Positions 32,552 to 40,948 of a stretch of 64,000 nucleotides of DNA are shown in pieces (the stretch's first letter is position 1; each line of letters begins with the position of its first letter). Under the pieces are notes generated by a model, which worked only from the letters and a program-made list of their open reading frames with translations, was not told the DNA's origin and did no database searches. Made by a program: the position numbers and the translations under genes. Source of the DNA: JAYEIA01 sp964472505 (GTDB taxonomy: Bacteria; Bacteroidota; Bacteroidia; Bacteroidales; JAADGE01); NCBI GenBank assembly GCA_964472505.1, contig CAYYQW010000001.1:141819-205818 (forward strand). The letters are read 5' to 3'.

Positions 32552-33873
32552 TATTTTAAAGATTGCTTATTATACTCATCAATGGCTTGCTTAAAAGCGG
32601 ATAAGGCTCTTTGGCGGGCATGTTTATGTTCTACCATTGGACGGGGATATTTTGAAGTTCCGTACTCCGGAATATACTGCTTAATATAATCTGATTGCGG
32701 ATCAAATTTCTTATGCTGTGTTTCCGGATTAAAAATACGAAAATAAGGAGCCGCATCACAGCCTGTGCCGGCAGCCCATTGCCAGTTTCCGTTATTGGAA
32801 GCCGGCTCAAAATCCAGAAGTTTTTCTGCAAAATAGGCTTCGCCCCATCGCCAATCAATTAATAAATGTTTGGTAAGAAAACCGGCAGTAATCATTCGTA
32901 CACGGTTGTGCATATAGCCGGTTTCATTGAGTTGCCGCATGCCCGCATCTACCATGGGATAGCCCGTCTCTCCTCTACTCCACTTTTCAAATTCATTCAA
33001 ATCATTTTTCCACTGCACATAATTATATTTATCTCTAAAATTATTATCCGCAACATGCGGGAAATGATAAAGAATTTGTGTGAAAAATTCGCGCCAAATA
33101 AGTTCCGATAAAAATGTTTCATTTTTTGATTCAGCGTAACGAACAAGCTCACGAATGCTGATTGTGCCGAAGCGTAAATGCGGACCAAATCTGCCGGTAG
33201 CATCCTGCGCCGGATAATCCCGCAATTTTTCATAAGATGCTATTACATCATAGACAGGCGGCGGAACCTCAATTGAATTGTTTTTGAAACCAATAACCTT
33301 TAAAGTCGGGAAATCAATATTGTTTTTCATAAAAGACGTTTCCGTAGTACCTTCATAACTGCTTAATTGTTTTCCTTTAGTGAAATACTCCGATAACCAT
33401 TTCTTCTTATAAGGTGTAAATACCGTATAAGGTAATCCGTCATTTTTTAGTATTTGGGTCGGTTCAAAAATAACATGATCTTTGTAGGTGTGTACTGCAA
33501 CCCCTTTTTTATCAAGCAAATCATTAACTGCCTTATCGCGTTTGAGCGCATAAGGCTCATAATCCCGATTATAATAAACCGCTGAAACAGAATATTCACT
33601 GAGCAACTCAGCCCATACTTCAAGCGGTTTTCCTATTTTTATATGCAATGAAGCGCCATAGCCTTGCAGTTTTCTATGAATTTCTGACAATCGGGAATAA
33701 ATAAAGCCGACACGAGCATCGTCAACCGGCAGATCCGACAGGATATTCCTATCAAATATAAAAAGACATTGAACCGGAAGATTATCATTTGAGGCTTTGA
33801 GCGCTGCATTGAGTGCAGTATTATCTTCCAATCGCAAATCTCTTCTTAGCCACAATATATTTACAGTATCCAT
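32551..33873 (-). CDS. phr: Cryptochrome/photolyase family DNA repair enzyme
   Basis: A 440-residue class I photolyase-like flavoprotein. The N-terminal Rossmann antenna domain starts NILWLRRDLRLEDNTAL. The FAD domain has GRFGPHLRFGTISIREL, ELIWREFFTQILYH, YPMVDAGMRQLNETGYMHNR, and the signature NNGNWQWAAGTGCDAAPYFR. It would repair UV-induced pyrimidine dimers using blue light, or act as a cryptochrome. I start it at 33873 (MDTVNILWL), where the family begins; the 25-codon upstream extension is not conserved in type. It is a single-gene unit. Confidence 0.9.
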   Translation of the reverse strand: MDTVNILWLRRDLRLEDNTALNAALKASNDNLPVQCLFIFDRNILSDLPVDDARVGFIYSRLSEIHRKLQGYGASLHIKIGKPLEVWAELLSEYSVSAVYYNRDYEPYALKRDKAVNDLLDKKGVAVHTYKDHVIFEPTQILKNDGLPYTVFTPYKKKWLSEYFTKGKQLSSYEGTTETSFMKNNIDFPTLKVIGFKNNSIEVPPPVYDVIASYEKLRDYPAQDATGRFGPHLRFGTISIRELVRYAESKNETFLSELIWREFFTQILYHFPHVADNNFRDKYNYVQWKNDLNEFEKWSRGETGYPMVDAGMRQLNETGYMHNRVRMITAGFLTKHLLIDWRWGEAYFAEKLLDFEPASNNGNWQWAAGTGCDAAPYFRIFNPETQHKKFDPQSDYIKQYIPEYGTSKYPRPMVEHKHARQRALSAFKQAIDEYNKQSLK

Positions 33874-33963
33874 ACAAATCGTATTTGAAATATTGAAATC
33901 TGATCCAAAAATGTTAAATAATACTGAGTTAAAAAAAATAATTAACAACGTTCTGAAAATGAA

Positions 33964-33994
33964 AAGAGGCCTTTCCCGAGCGGGAAGGCCTCTT
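33964..33994 (-). terminator. Terminator of the AAA ATPase gene
   Basis: AAGAGGCCTTTCCCG (33964-33978) pairs with CGGGAAGGCCTCTT (33981-33994) with one bulged T. On the minus strand it is followed by TTCATTTT and lies 62 bases after the ATPase stop. Confidence 0.65.
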
Positions 33995-34055
33995 AAGATT
34001 CGAATTATGTATTCTCAATATAATACCCCTAAAATCTGAGAAAGAATCACGAAGA

Positions 34056-35234
34056 TTAGTACATAAATCCGAATATCCACAGTGGGATTTGATTGTTTAC
34101 CCCTATTTCAAGTGTATCCACTGCGTGTATTGTTGCATTACTGTCAATTTTATTTATAGAAGCATTTAACTTACTTATACTTTCAAATTTTGTGCCGGTA
34201 ATCTCAAAATCAGCCTGTTCTGAAAAATTAATTCCATGCCCAACAGACAGCTGATTCATCAAAAACGTTTTACGCAAAAGACGTTCGTCTGCTTGAAGCA
34301 AAGCGGCCAAATTCGGATTGGCAATGGAAATTCTGTCGGGCTTAGTCATCACGCTTTCTTCTTGGTTATCTTTCTTTATCAAGTGTAATATGCCTGCAGT
34401 TTTCAAATAATCCAAATATTGCAGTAAAGTTCCGCGAGTTGCCCCTATCAATTCGCTTAGTTCTGTAATATTTGGACGCATACTGCTGCGCACTGCTATA
34501 AACCCGAGTAATTGCTTAATTTTTGACAGGTTTTTAAAATCCACACTCTTCAAAAAAGTTAAATCAGATTCTAAAAATGCCGTTACCGATTGCTGAATTA
34601 ATTCGACATAATTGCTTCTGTTTTCCATAAAAAACGGATAATAGCCGTATTTTAAATATGGATTGAGGTATGCCGTCGGATCCAATTCATTTGTGATTTC
34701 CGAAGCCAATTCAGCATGCCGGGTCAATATATCTTCCAAATCTAAAGGCTCAAAGCTTTTGCCGTTTGAAAAAGCAATGTATTCTCTCAGCGATAAGCCG
34801 GGCAAATCATAAATAGCTGCCTTTTGCCTTATGTACTCAGACGATTGGTAGTCATCCAATGCATGGCCAATCAGTATAAGCTTTAATGTGTTAAACTTCT
34901 TTAGAACGCGTTCAATTTCTTCTTGCCAATTCTTATATTTATGGATATCATCTATCAGCAGGAGTTTTCCTCCCTTTTTCACAAAATTATTCGCAAGCAT
35001 TTCAATGCTGTTTTGCGAAAAATAAATATGATTGGCACTAACAAAAAGAACTTGATGATCAATTTTAAAATTTAGCTTTACAAATTGTAAAGCAAGCTGT
35101 GTTTTTCCTATTCCGCGTGTACCTTTGATAATAACCGGATTTCGGCTCCAATCGATTGTTTCGTAAAGGAATCGCTTTTGCTCAACAGCAATACTTCTGA
35201 GCTTGAAAGCGAACTGCTCAAACAGGAAATCCAT
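34056..35234 (-). CDS. AAA_14/DUF4143-type ATPase (copy 1)
   Basis: A 392-residue P-loop ATPase. It has Walker A IKGTRGIGKTQLAL, Walker B KLLLIDDIHKYKNWQEEI, the sensor stretch LKLILIGHALDD, then IYDLPGLSLREYIAF. The C-terminal half holds a winged-helix-like stretch (ITELSELIGATRGTLLQYLD, YLKTAGILHLI) and a nuclease-fold-like end (DFEITGTKFESISK...ANINKI-type region), as in DUF4143 proteins. These proteins are widespread, often in many copies, and have no firmly established role. A paralogue with the same order of motifs lies at 61590-62783. Promoter box at 35286-35293. Confidence 0.82.
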   Translation of the reverse strand: MDFLFEQFAFKLRSIAVEQKRFLYETIDWSRNPVIIKGTRGIGKTQLALQFVKLNFKIDHQVLFVSANHIYFSQNSIEMLANNFVKKGGKLLLIDDIHKYKNWQEEIERVLKKFNTLKLILIGHALDDYQSSEYIRQKAAIYDLPGLSLREYIAFSNGKSFEPLDLEDILTRHAELASEITNELDPTAYLNPYLKYGYYPFFMENRSNYVELIQQSVTAFLESDLTFLKSVDFKNLSKIKQLLGFIAVRSSMRPNITELSELIGATRGTLLQYLDYLKTAGILHLIKKDNQEESVMTKPDRISIANPNLAALLQADERLLRKTFLMNQLSVGHGINFSEQADFEITGTKFESISKLNASINKIDSNATIHAVDTLEIGVNNQIPLWIFGFMY

Positions 35235-35285
35235 TTATTCGTATTATCTAAAATACACATTGTCATTTTTTTGATCATTACAAGG

Positions 35286-35293
35286 CAAAACTA
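35286..35293 (-). promoter_or_regulatory. -7 box TAGTTTTG of the AAA ATPase gene
   Basis: TAnnTTTG match on the minus strand, 51 bases upstream of the ATG at 35234 and just downstream of the paired TTTTACAA repeats. Confidence 0.5.
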
Positions 35294-35736
35294 CAAACTT
35301 ATTTTACAATACCAAAACTTTTTTCAAGTTTGTTTTACAAAAAATACTTTATTCTTTAAATTCCTTGTTTTATCAAAAAAGCAGTTGATTTTCAACTGCG
35401 GTTTGCAAGATATTATAAATTGTATTTCCGACCAAACGTTTTTTCAACTTGTTTTTAACAATTTCTCACAGTTATTCTTTCATTCAGCGTAAACTAAGGG
35501 GTTTTAATAAGATAAGTCGACTATTTTAACCGAAGGTATTTTGTTTTTTAGCGACTTGAAAATTGTGCGAATAGCGGGCTGTTTAATAAATTTTAAAGGA
35601 AGTTAAAGGGCAAAAGAACAAGTTTAAAACGTCAGGTTATTTCGGTACAACCCCTAAAGCATATAATCCCTATTGGCTCTGTCCGTAGTAAATTTTTCGA
35701 TGGTCATATGATTTTGAAAAGTAAAAACCCAAGGAT

Positions 35737-35934
35737 TTATTGCTTCTCTTCCCGATAAACATCACTTTTACTTCGCAAATTAGTCAAGACAGCCCTGCGT
35801 TCTAACAGAGATAACTTTGGAATTTCTTCTACGGAAGAGGGTGTTTCGCTACTTTTTGTAATTCCATTATATGACGACACACTTAGATTTAATGCATCCG
35901 GGCAAAAGCTATCCAACCATAAATTGGCTGACAA
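35737..35934 (-). CDS. Uncertain short ORF, possible gene remnant
   Basis: A 65-residue reading frame with TTG as first usable start; it opens a few codons further upstream without an ATG. The C-terminus (LERRAVLTNLRSKSDVYREE) has the charged, helical look of real protein and the N-terminus NLWLDSFCPDALNLS does not look random, but I recognise no family. It may be the 3' piece of a decayed gene. Low confidence. Confidence 0.2.
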   Translation of the reverse strand: MSANLWLDSFCPDALNLSVSSYNGITKSSETPSSVEEIPKLSLLERRAVLTNLRSKSDVYREEKQ

Positions 35935-36036
35935 AGCAGTAAACTGCAGAGCAGATGATAATCAAATAAAATATTCAAATCTCAGGAACTTAATGTTTTA
36001 AGTCAAGCAGAAAATAAGGCGTACTAAACGCTCACA

Positions 36037-36066
36037 TAAAAAAGCCGAAGAATGTACATCTTCGGC
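36037..36066 (-). terminator. Terminator of the VIT/VWA gene
   Basis: GCCGAAGA (minus strand, from 36066) pairs with TCTTCGGC, then six or more Ts at 36043-36037. It lies 35 bases after the stop at 36101. Confidence 0.75.
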
Positions 36067-36100
36067 CTGAAAAACTTTTATTTTGCTTGGAGGCTCTTTC

Positions 36101-38341
36101 CTATTCTTCGATAATATATAAAGTGCCTCTATAATTAAATTGCAAATTTTTCCCGAGAGCCAAGAATTGTCCTAAATCGGGATTTCTCTTAAGCTCCGCG
36201 AAATACTCATTTCCGGCAAATTTCAATCGTTTCTCTTTTTTGCATTTGTTTGTGAACAATTGGCTGTCAATATTTCTGTCGCCGGTTCTGTACACAGCAC
36301 GTCCTTGTATGATTTCAGACTGTTCTGCAAAGTTCTGACTATTGCCCTCATTATCGGTATAAGTCATTCGCTCGGATCCGGGACGCAATTCATTAACATT
36401 ACTAACATTGGTTTGCGATTGAATTTCTTTGCTTCGCTGAGCACCGACACCACCGGACTTATCACCTATATCGGCAAACTCATTTTTGCTTTTTTTCAAA
36501 AAATCATCAGCCTGAGTTCTGTTGCCAAAGCGTCTGTAAAAAACGGCTTCATCCTGAGAAATCTCACCTTCGCTTATCCGAATTTTTTCATCTTCCAAAA
36601 TCAAATATGAAGTGTAGGGCGTTATGATTCCGTATTTAAGTGCCAAAGCTTTTATTTCGTCGGTCAATTCCTTTTGTTCGCCGTTTTGTCTGATTTCATC
36701 CAATAAAAATCCGATTTTTCGTCCCGCCCAAAATACCGGAATAAAATCATTTTCGGGTTTGGGTGAAAAACTGACTTTGTATGCATATTGCTTATTTTTA
36801 TCCTGCACTTTTCCTTTTAAAGCTATCTCAGCCTTTCCTTCTCCTTTGTATTTTCCGAATATTTGAACTGAACTGCCTGCAAATAAATCCGGGAAATTTC
36901 GAGGATACATTTCAATCAAATCTATGCCCTCCGCTGAAATTTCTATATTCGTTAAAACCGGAGCGTTTATCTTGTTAAAAAAATCGGAAATACTCAGTGT
37001 GATATCTTCGCCTTCGGCAATATATGTTCGATAGGCTCGGCTTTGAGTCGTAATTTTATCAAGCAAAATTGTGTTAATGTCATTACCCAAGCCAAAAGTA
37101 AAAATCCTTGTACGACCGGTGTTCACGCTTTTTATTTTTTCTAACAAGTTCTCTGTATCGGTAGTCCCGATGGTTGGTTTGCCATCGGTAATAAAGACCA
37201 TAATGTGCGGCCTGTTTGGATTGATATTTTGCCCAAAAGCCAATTCAAAAGCTTCCTGCATATTGGTTCCTCCGATAGCCTCCAAACGGTCAATGTACTT
37301 TTCGGCTTGTTCTTTGTTCTTAGAGTCAGCAGGTTTCAGTTCTCCGAAAAGCGCTTCGGCCACGGTAGAAAACTTTACAATTTCAAATCTGTCATTAGCA
37401 TTCAAGTGTTTTACACAATAACTAATTGCCTCTTTTGCCTGAATCATTTTATCTCCGCTCATACTTCCCGAAATATCTAACACAAAACTGATATCTTTGG
37501 GAATTACCTTCTGTTTTTTACCGGAAAGAGCCGGGCTCAGATTCATAAAAAAGTAGCCGGAAGACGCTTCGGTATTCTCTTCCTCGTAGGCCAACAGAGA
37601 CAAACCAAAATCACTTTCGGAAAGATTGATGAAAAGTTTAAAATCTTTATCCGATTTTACATTTTGCTTTTCAAACCCCACAAGGGCGCTTAGCTCATCC
37701 TCGCCGCGAACAAATTCAGCGACATGTGAGGGCGAAAAAACCGAAGCAATTCTAATTTGCGACTTTATTTCAACTTTAATGCTGAAATTCTTTATGGCTT
37801 TTCCCGAATGTTTTTCGGTATTCAGCGGTAAAATCCAGGAAATGGTATTATTGTCTTTAACCAATAGTTCGCGATATGAAATTTTGATTCGTTTTTCGGA
37901 CTTAGCTTCGAAAGGAAAAATTCTGACTTTATACATGGCTTGATCGGCATATTCCAAAAGTGCCGGGTCTTTCATTTTTCTGACAATATCTTCGTATATC
38001 TGCCGCGCTTTATCAGCATCCAACAATTCGGCTTTGGTTTGTTTGCCGTTTATGTCCATACTAAACGTACTGATATGCGAATTTTTCGGCACCGGAAATA
38101 CAAACCAAGCTTCTGCGGCTCGCGATGAAGGATTGTAAAAAACTTGGTCAATATTCGTTACGGCAGTCAGGCCCGTTATATTTGTTTCAACTTTCAAGCT
38201 TCTTACCTCCAAAAATTTACCGCTCGTGCCGTCCGGCATTCCCGAGCCAAACGGCGCAACTATAATGAAACCGCCGGCAAAAGAAAGACAGCTGCCCAAA
38301 AGAAAAATCATTAACAGCAGTATTTGTTTTATTGTTTTCAT
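36101..38341 (-). CDS. VIT and VWA domain protein (inter-alpha-trypsin inhibitor-like)
   Basis: A 746-residue exported protein (signal peptide ending SFAGG). The VIT domain spans about 25-170 (LKVETNITGLTAVTNIDQVF, AEAWFVFPVPKNSHISTFSM). The VWA domain begins at about 285 with a complete MIDAS: VLDISGSMSGDKM, the Thr in GGTNMQEAF, and the Asp in ITDGKPTIGTTD. A beta-rich region follows and the end is Lys-rich. VIT/VWA proteins are extracytoplasmic and probably bind ligands through the metal at MIDAS; no enzyme activity is implied. It is downstream of a second VWA protein gene (85 bp gap), which suggests a shared function. Confidence 0.85.
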   Translation of the reverse strand: MKTIKQILLLMIFLLGSCLSFAGGFIIVAPFGSGMPDGTSGKFLEVRSLKVETNITGLTAVTNIDQVFYNPSSRAAEAWFVFPVPKNSHISTFSMDINGKQTKAELLDADKARQIYEDIVRKMKDPALLEYADQAMYKVRIFPFEAKSEKRIKISYRELLVKDNNTISWILPLNTEKHSGKAIKNFSIKVEIKSQIRIASVFSPSHVAEFVRGEDELSALVGFEKQNVKSDKDFKLFINLSESDFGLSLLAYEEENTEASSGYFFMNLSPALSGKKQKVIPKDISFVLDISGSMSGDKMIQAKEAISYCVKHLNANDRFEIVKFSTVAEALFGELKPADSKNKEQAEKYIDRLEAIGGTNMQEAFELAFGQNINPNRPHIMVFITDGKPTIGTTDTENLLEKIKSVNTGRTRIFTFGLGNDINTILLDKITTQSRAYRTYIAEGEDITLSISDFFNKINAPVLTNIEISAEGIDLIEMYPRNFPDLFAGSSVQIFGKYKGEGKAEIALKGKVQDKNKQYAYKVSFSPKPENDFIPVFWAGRKIGFLLDEIRQNGEQKELTDEIKALALKYGIITPYTSYLILEDEKIRISEGEISQDEAVFYRRFGNRTQADDFLKKSKNEFADIGDKSGGVGAQRSKEIQSQTNVSNVNELRPGSERMTYTDNEGNSQNFAEQSEIIQGRAVYRTGDRNIDSQLFTNKCKKEKRLKFAGNEYFAELKRNPDLGQFLALGKNLQFNYRGTLYIIEE

Positions 38342-38426
38342 CTTGATTTTTTTAGGTATTAATAATGTATTAAGTAATCATCCAAGCTTATAATTGTCTT
38401 ATATAAAACACACTATCCGGTTTGTG

Positions 38427-39557
38427 CTATTTTTCAAACTTATAGCCTTTCTCTTCAGCCTGTTCGCGAACAATTTTTATGAGTGCACTGCCCAAGGTAG
38501 CTTCTTTAGCATCTTCTTTTCTTTGTTTCAGAATAAAGGCCTCTCGCTTATCGTTAAGCTCCTGAATTTCGGATTTTATTTTTGAACGTTCTTTCTTTTT
38601 CTTTTCAATATAGGCTTTCCGTTCTTTCTCATCCATATTTTTCATTTCGGCAGGCAGAGCCTGTTCACTGATTTCCGACATGTCAAATTCGGCATCTTCG
38701 GAAGCATCCACTAAATCCCAATGTGCATTTTTATAGGCTCCGGAACTTTTAGAAACGGCACGACCCACCGAAGCTTTTTTATTCATCTTAGAAGCGTTCA
38801 TATCCTGCGTTTTTTGCCTTGATAGGTTCTCCTCGCCTTTGTAACCATAGGCAATATATGTTTTATTAAGCTTTCCGTTTAATCGCATGATATCTGAATC
38901 ATAAGGAGTTTCTATGTATGCAATTTCTTGATTTTGATCAATGTTCATGTATTTTCCGTCAGCCAAGTCAGCTCCGTCTTTCCACATGGTGCGGATGCCT
39001 TCTTCCCTGTTGCCGCAAAAAATTGTATTAATCACAATGCCTTTTGTAATGGCATTTTTACAAGTTGTTTTATAATCCACAGAACCCTGGGTAAACTCTT
39101 CATTTCCGGCTATCACAATCATTTTCAAGTTACTGTGCGAGTCGGTCCATTCCAATTCCTTGGCTGCATCGCCGATTACTTGTCCGCAGTATTCAGATCC
39201 TCCGTAGGTTTTTAATGAGAATAAGAGTTCCGAGATTTCATCCAAATCGCTTGTAAAATTACTTACTTTCCGTATGTAGCCGTCGGCGCTTTCTAAGCCA
39301 TCGTTACCGTATTCATAAAGTGCAATTTCAAGTTCCGGGCGCTCGCCCTCATATTTTGCCGTTGCCAATTCATTTACAACGCTCCAAAGTTCTGTTTTAG
39401 CCTGGTCAATCAGACCGTCCATACTGTTGCTGGTATCCAAAAGCAAAGCCACCTGAATTTTTGATTTGGAACTTTCATCTGTCTTTTGAGCCTTTACCGT
39501 AAAAGAAAAAAACAAAAAAGACATTACTGCCAAAGTGAAAAAAAATTGTGTTTTCAT
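38427..39557 (-). CDS. VWA domain exported protein with charged helical tail
   Basis: A 376-residue protein starting at 39557 (MKTQFFFTLAVMSFLFFSF, signal peptide ending VKAQ). VWA domain: LLLDTSNSMDGLIDQAKTEL (MIDAS DxSxS-like as DTSNS), Thr in KTYGGSEYC region, and VIAGNEEFTQG. There is a WVxNELATA-type helix (WSVVNELATAKYEG). The last third is charged and helical (ERKAYIEKKKKERSKIKSEI), likely a coiled coil. It is the first gene of the VWA pair on this strand. Function unknown; partner of the VIT/VWA protein is inference. Confidence 0.78.
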   Translation of the reverse strand: MKTQFFFTLAVMSFLFFSFTVKAQKTDESSKSKIQVALLLDTSNSMDGLIDQAKTELWSVVNELATAKYEGERPELEIALYEYGNDGLESADGYIRKVSNFTSDLDEISELLFSLKTYGGSEYCGQVIGDAAKELEWTDSHSNLKMIVIAGNEEFTQGSVDYKTTCKNAITKGIVINTIFCGNREEGIRTMWKDGADLADGKYMNIDQNQEIAYIETPYDSDIMRLNGKLNKTYIAYGYKGEENLSRQKTQDMNASKMNKKASVGRAVSKSSGAYKNAHWDLVDASEDAEFDMSEISEQALPAEMKNMDEKERKAYIEKKKKERSKIKSEIQELNDKREAFILKQRKEDAKEATLGSALIKIVREQAEEKGYKFEK

Positions 39558-39708
39558 GATATGTATATTTAAAGTGTTACAAACTATAGTCAAGTGTAAG
39601 ATGATTTTTTTGATTATTTCCACAGAAATATTTTAAACACCGGTTTTAGAAAATTGAATTAGCCGCATGAATAACAGAAACTGTTTTATTACATCCAAGC
39701 ATTTATCA

Positions 39709-39780
39709 CCGGCTTCGACAAGCTCAGCCTCCGTAGGCTGAGCCCTTCGACTGCTGCTCAGGAACCACTTGTCGAAGCCG
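39709..39780. repeat. REP-like palindromic element
   Basis: CGGCTTCGACAAG (39710-39722) and CTTGTCGAAGCCG (39768-39780) are perfect outer arms. AGCTCAGCCT (39721-39730) and AGGCTGAGC (39735-39743) form an inner hairpin. The TTCGACAAGCTCAG core is the common form of REP elements spread by RAYT transposases. It is much richer in G+C than its surroundings. Confidence 0.75.
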
Positions 39781-39944
39781 ATATATCAAAACCGAGTGCG
39801 ATTCCGATTGCCGAGGCGGTCATCAGTAAATATAGGCGGCACCCGGGACTGAAGAAGTTATAAGTATTAGTTATCCACCTAATTCAATTAGAAAAAAGCA
39901 AAATATGAATTTCAGAATAAATATCGCCCGACATCCGGAAACAG

Positions 39945-39978
39945 AAAAGCCGTTGCAATATGAGCTGCAACGGCTTTT
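39945..39978. terminator. Bidirectional terminator after the HEPN gene
   Basis: AAAAGCCGTTGCA (39945-39957) pairs perfectly with TGCAACGGCTTTT (39966-39978). It lies 35 bases after the HEPN stop on the minus strand. Confidence 0.7.
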
Positions 39979-40012
39979 ATCGGATTTAAGTTGAGATATA
40001 GCTACTTGTTTT

Positions 40013-40351
40013 TCAATCAGTTACTATTTTTGTTAATTCTATTTTTAGTTTCGGTAAATGTTTTTTGATGATTTGCCAAACTTCTTCGGGTAAAATGCCG
40101 AAATAATCGTGTGCCAACACATTACGAAAAGCATATATTTTACGCCAATCTATTTCATTGTGTTTGTCTTTGAATGTATGGGTTAGTTTTGACGCGCTTT
40201 CGCCCAAAACAATAAAATTCATTATTACGGCATCAAAACTTTCTGTGTCGTTTTCAAATTCATTGGCGGATTTTAAGTCGCTTGTGTATCTAAAAATTTT
40301 ATCAATCGCTTCAAGCATTAACCGAACTATGGTGTGATCTTTATCATACAT
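40013..40351 (-). CDS. HEPN (DUF86) toxin, second copy
   Basis: A 112-residue HEPN protein from ATG 40351 (MYDKDHTIVRL). The RX4HXY motif is complete in RNVLAHDYF. Helical elements MLEAIDKIFRYT and IMNFIVLGESASKL match the DUF86 group. It overlaps the upstream nucleotidyltransferase gene by eight bases, exactly as in the pair at 6144-6771, but the proteins are clearly different in sequence. Role: RNase toxin neutralised by the MNT partner, by analogy. Confidence 0.82.
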   Translation of the reverse strand: MYDKDHTIVRLMLEAIDKIFRYTSDLKSANEFENDTESFDAVIMNFIVLGESASKLTHTFKDKHNEIDWRKIYAFRNVLAHDYFGILPEEVWQIIKKHLPKLKIELTKIVTD

Positions 40352-40643
40352 AGATAGCATCTTTTAAAATCATTTCGCGAAAAATAGGTTTTATTGCCCG
40401 TATATGACACACGTCAACCGGTTTTGAAAAATGCTTGCTTAAAAATTGTTTTAGCATTAAGCGTTTTTCAAAAATATCTTCTGTTTCGGGCGGCATTTCT
40501 ATTAATATGTCAATATCACTGTTTTCGGTTTGTTCGTTGCGGGCATACGAACCGAAAATACCGATTTTTACGATATTAAACTGCTCCGAAAACAGTTTTT
40601 TGTGGTGCCGTAAAAAAGTCAATATGTATTGTGGTGTTACCAT
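40344..40643 (-). CDS. MNT-type nucleotidyltransferase antitoxin, second copy
   Basis: A 99-residue minimal nucleotidyltransferase. The GSX10DXD motif is complete: GS of IFGSYARNE, then DID of NSDIDILIE. The third acidic site is in KPVDVCHI. It is transcribed first in the minus-strand pair. In MNT/HEPN systems this protein AMPylates the HEPN tyrosine. The pair sits between a REP-like palindrome and a decayed FISUMP gene, a typical accessory spot. Confidence 0.82.
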   Translation of the reverse strand: MVTPQYILTFLRHHKKLFSEQFNIVKIGIFGSYARNEQTENSDIDILIEMPPETEDIFEKRLMLKQFLSKHFSKPVDVCHIRAIKPIFREMILKDAIYV

Positions 40644-40724
40644 TCTATATATTTTTCATAAAGATACGAAAAAAAATTGGGCTCGCTCCCGTTAAACAGC
40701 TTCGCATTTTACAGGATAAATTCA

Positions 40725-40770
40725 CCCTGTTAAATAGGGCGAAGCTTACCGCGAAGCGGATTTAACAGGG
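40725..40770. repeat. Palindrome CCCTGTTAAAT ... ATTTAACAGGG
   Basis: Perfect 11-bp arms at 40725-40735 and 40760-40770; CGAAGC and GCGAAGC inside them are in direct orientation. GTTAAACAGCTTCGC at 40690-40704 and TTTACAGGATAAATTCACC nearby repeat related words, so the whole 40690-40780 stretch is repetitive. Confidence 0.6.
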
Positions 40771-40782
40771 TAAATCAAATAA

Positions 40783-40875
40783 TCAGTCCTTGACGCAGCG
40801 AACCGAGAAACCGTGCTTCTTATTGTATTTATTAACACCCACAATGATGTATTCGCTGAGTAGGACGCGCGTCCA
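40783..40875 (-). pseudogene. C-terminal remnant of a FISUMP (TIGR02145-like) gene
   Basis: On the minus strand the 31 codons ending at the TGA 40783-40785 read WTRVLLSEY, IIVGVNKYNKKHGFSVRC and VKD. The NKKxGFSVRCVKD ending is the hallmark C-terminus of Fibrobacter-succinogenes-major-paralogous-domain proteins, and WTR comes from the same domain. Upstream the frame has no support, so only the tail survives. Confidence 0.6.
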
Positions 40876-40948
40876 TACGATGAAATAAAATTTAATTGGT
40901 AAATAATTATTCTGTTTTTGATTTTTTTTTGAACTGTCCATAACAAGC

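Larger units (their letters stand above)
35235..36036. other. 800-bp gene-poor region with promoter-side direct repeats
   Basis: The right-hand promoter of the ATPase gene lies here. TTTTACAA occurs at 35302-35309 and 35333-35340, 31 bp apart. On the minus strand one short ORF at 35737-35934 reads like protein but is unsupported. AAGGGG at 35496 resembles the ECF -35 word seen elsewhere, but its downstream part does not match. The rest is AT-rich and featureless. Confidence 0.45.
39558..40012. other. Intergenic region with a REP-like palindrome and a terminator
   Basis: Contains a 72-bp REP-like palindrome (39709-39780), a strong bidirectional terminator (39945-39978) and the 5' region of the VWA gene. 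No gene. Confidence 0.6.
40644..40948. other. Intergenic region with palindrome and gene remnant
   Basis: Holds a perfect 11-bp inverted repeat (40725-40770) and a decayed C-terminus of a FISUMP-type gene (40783-40875). Nothing intact. Confidence 0.55.

Noticed and set aside
35496..35524. AAGGGG-N17-GACTAT as a third ECF promoter
   Set aside because: Only the upstream word is similar; the downstream word differs from GTTATA, and no plus-strand gene follows within 500 bp.
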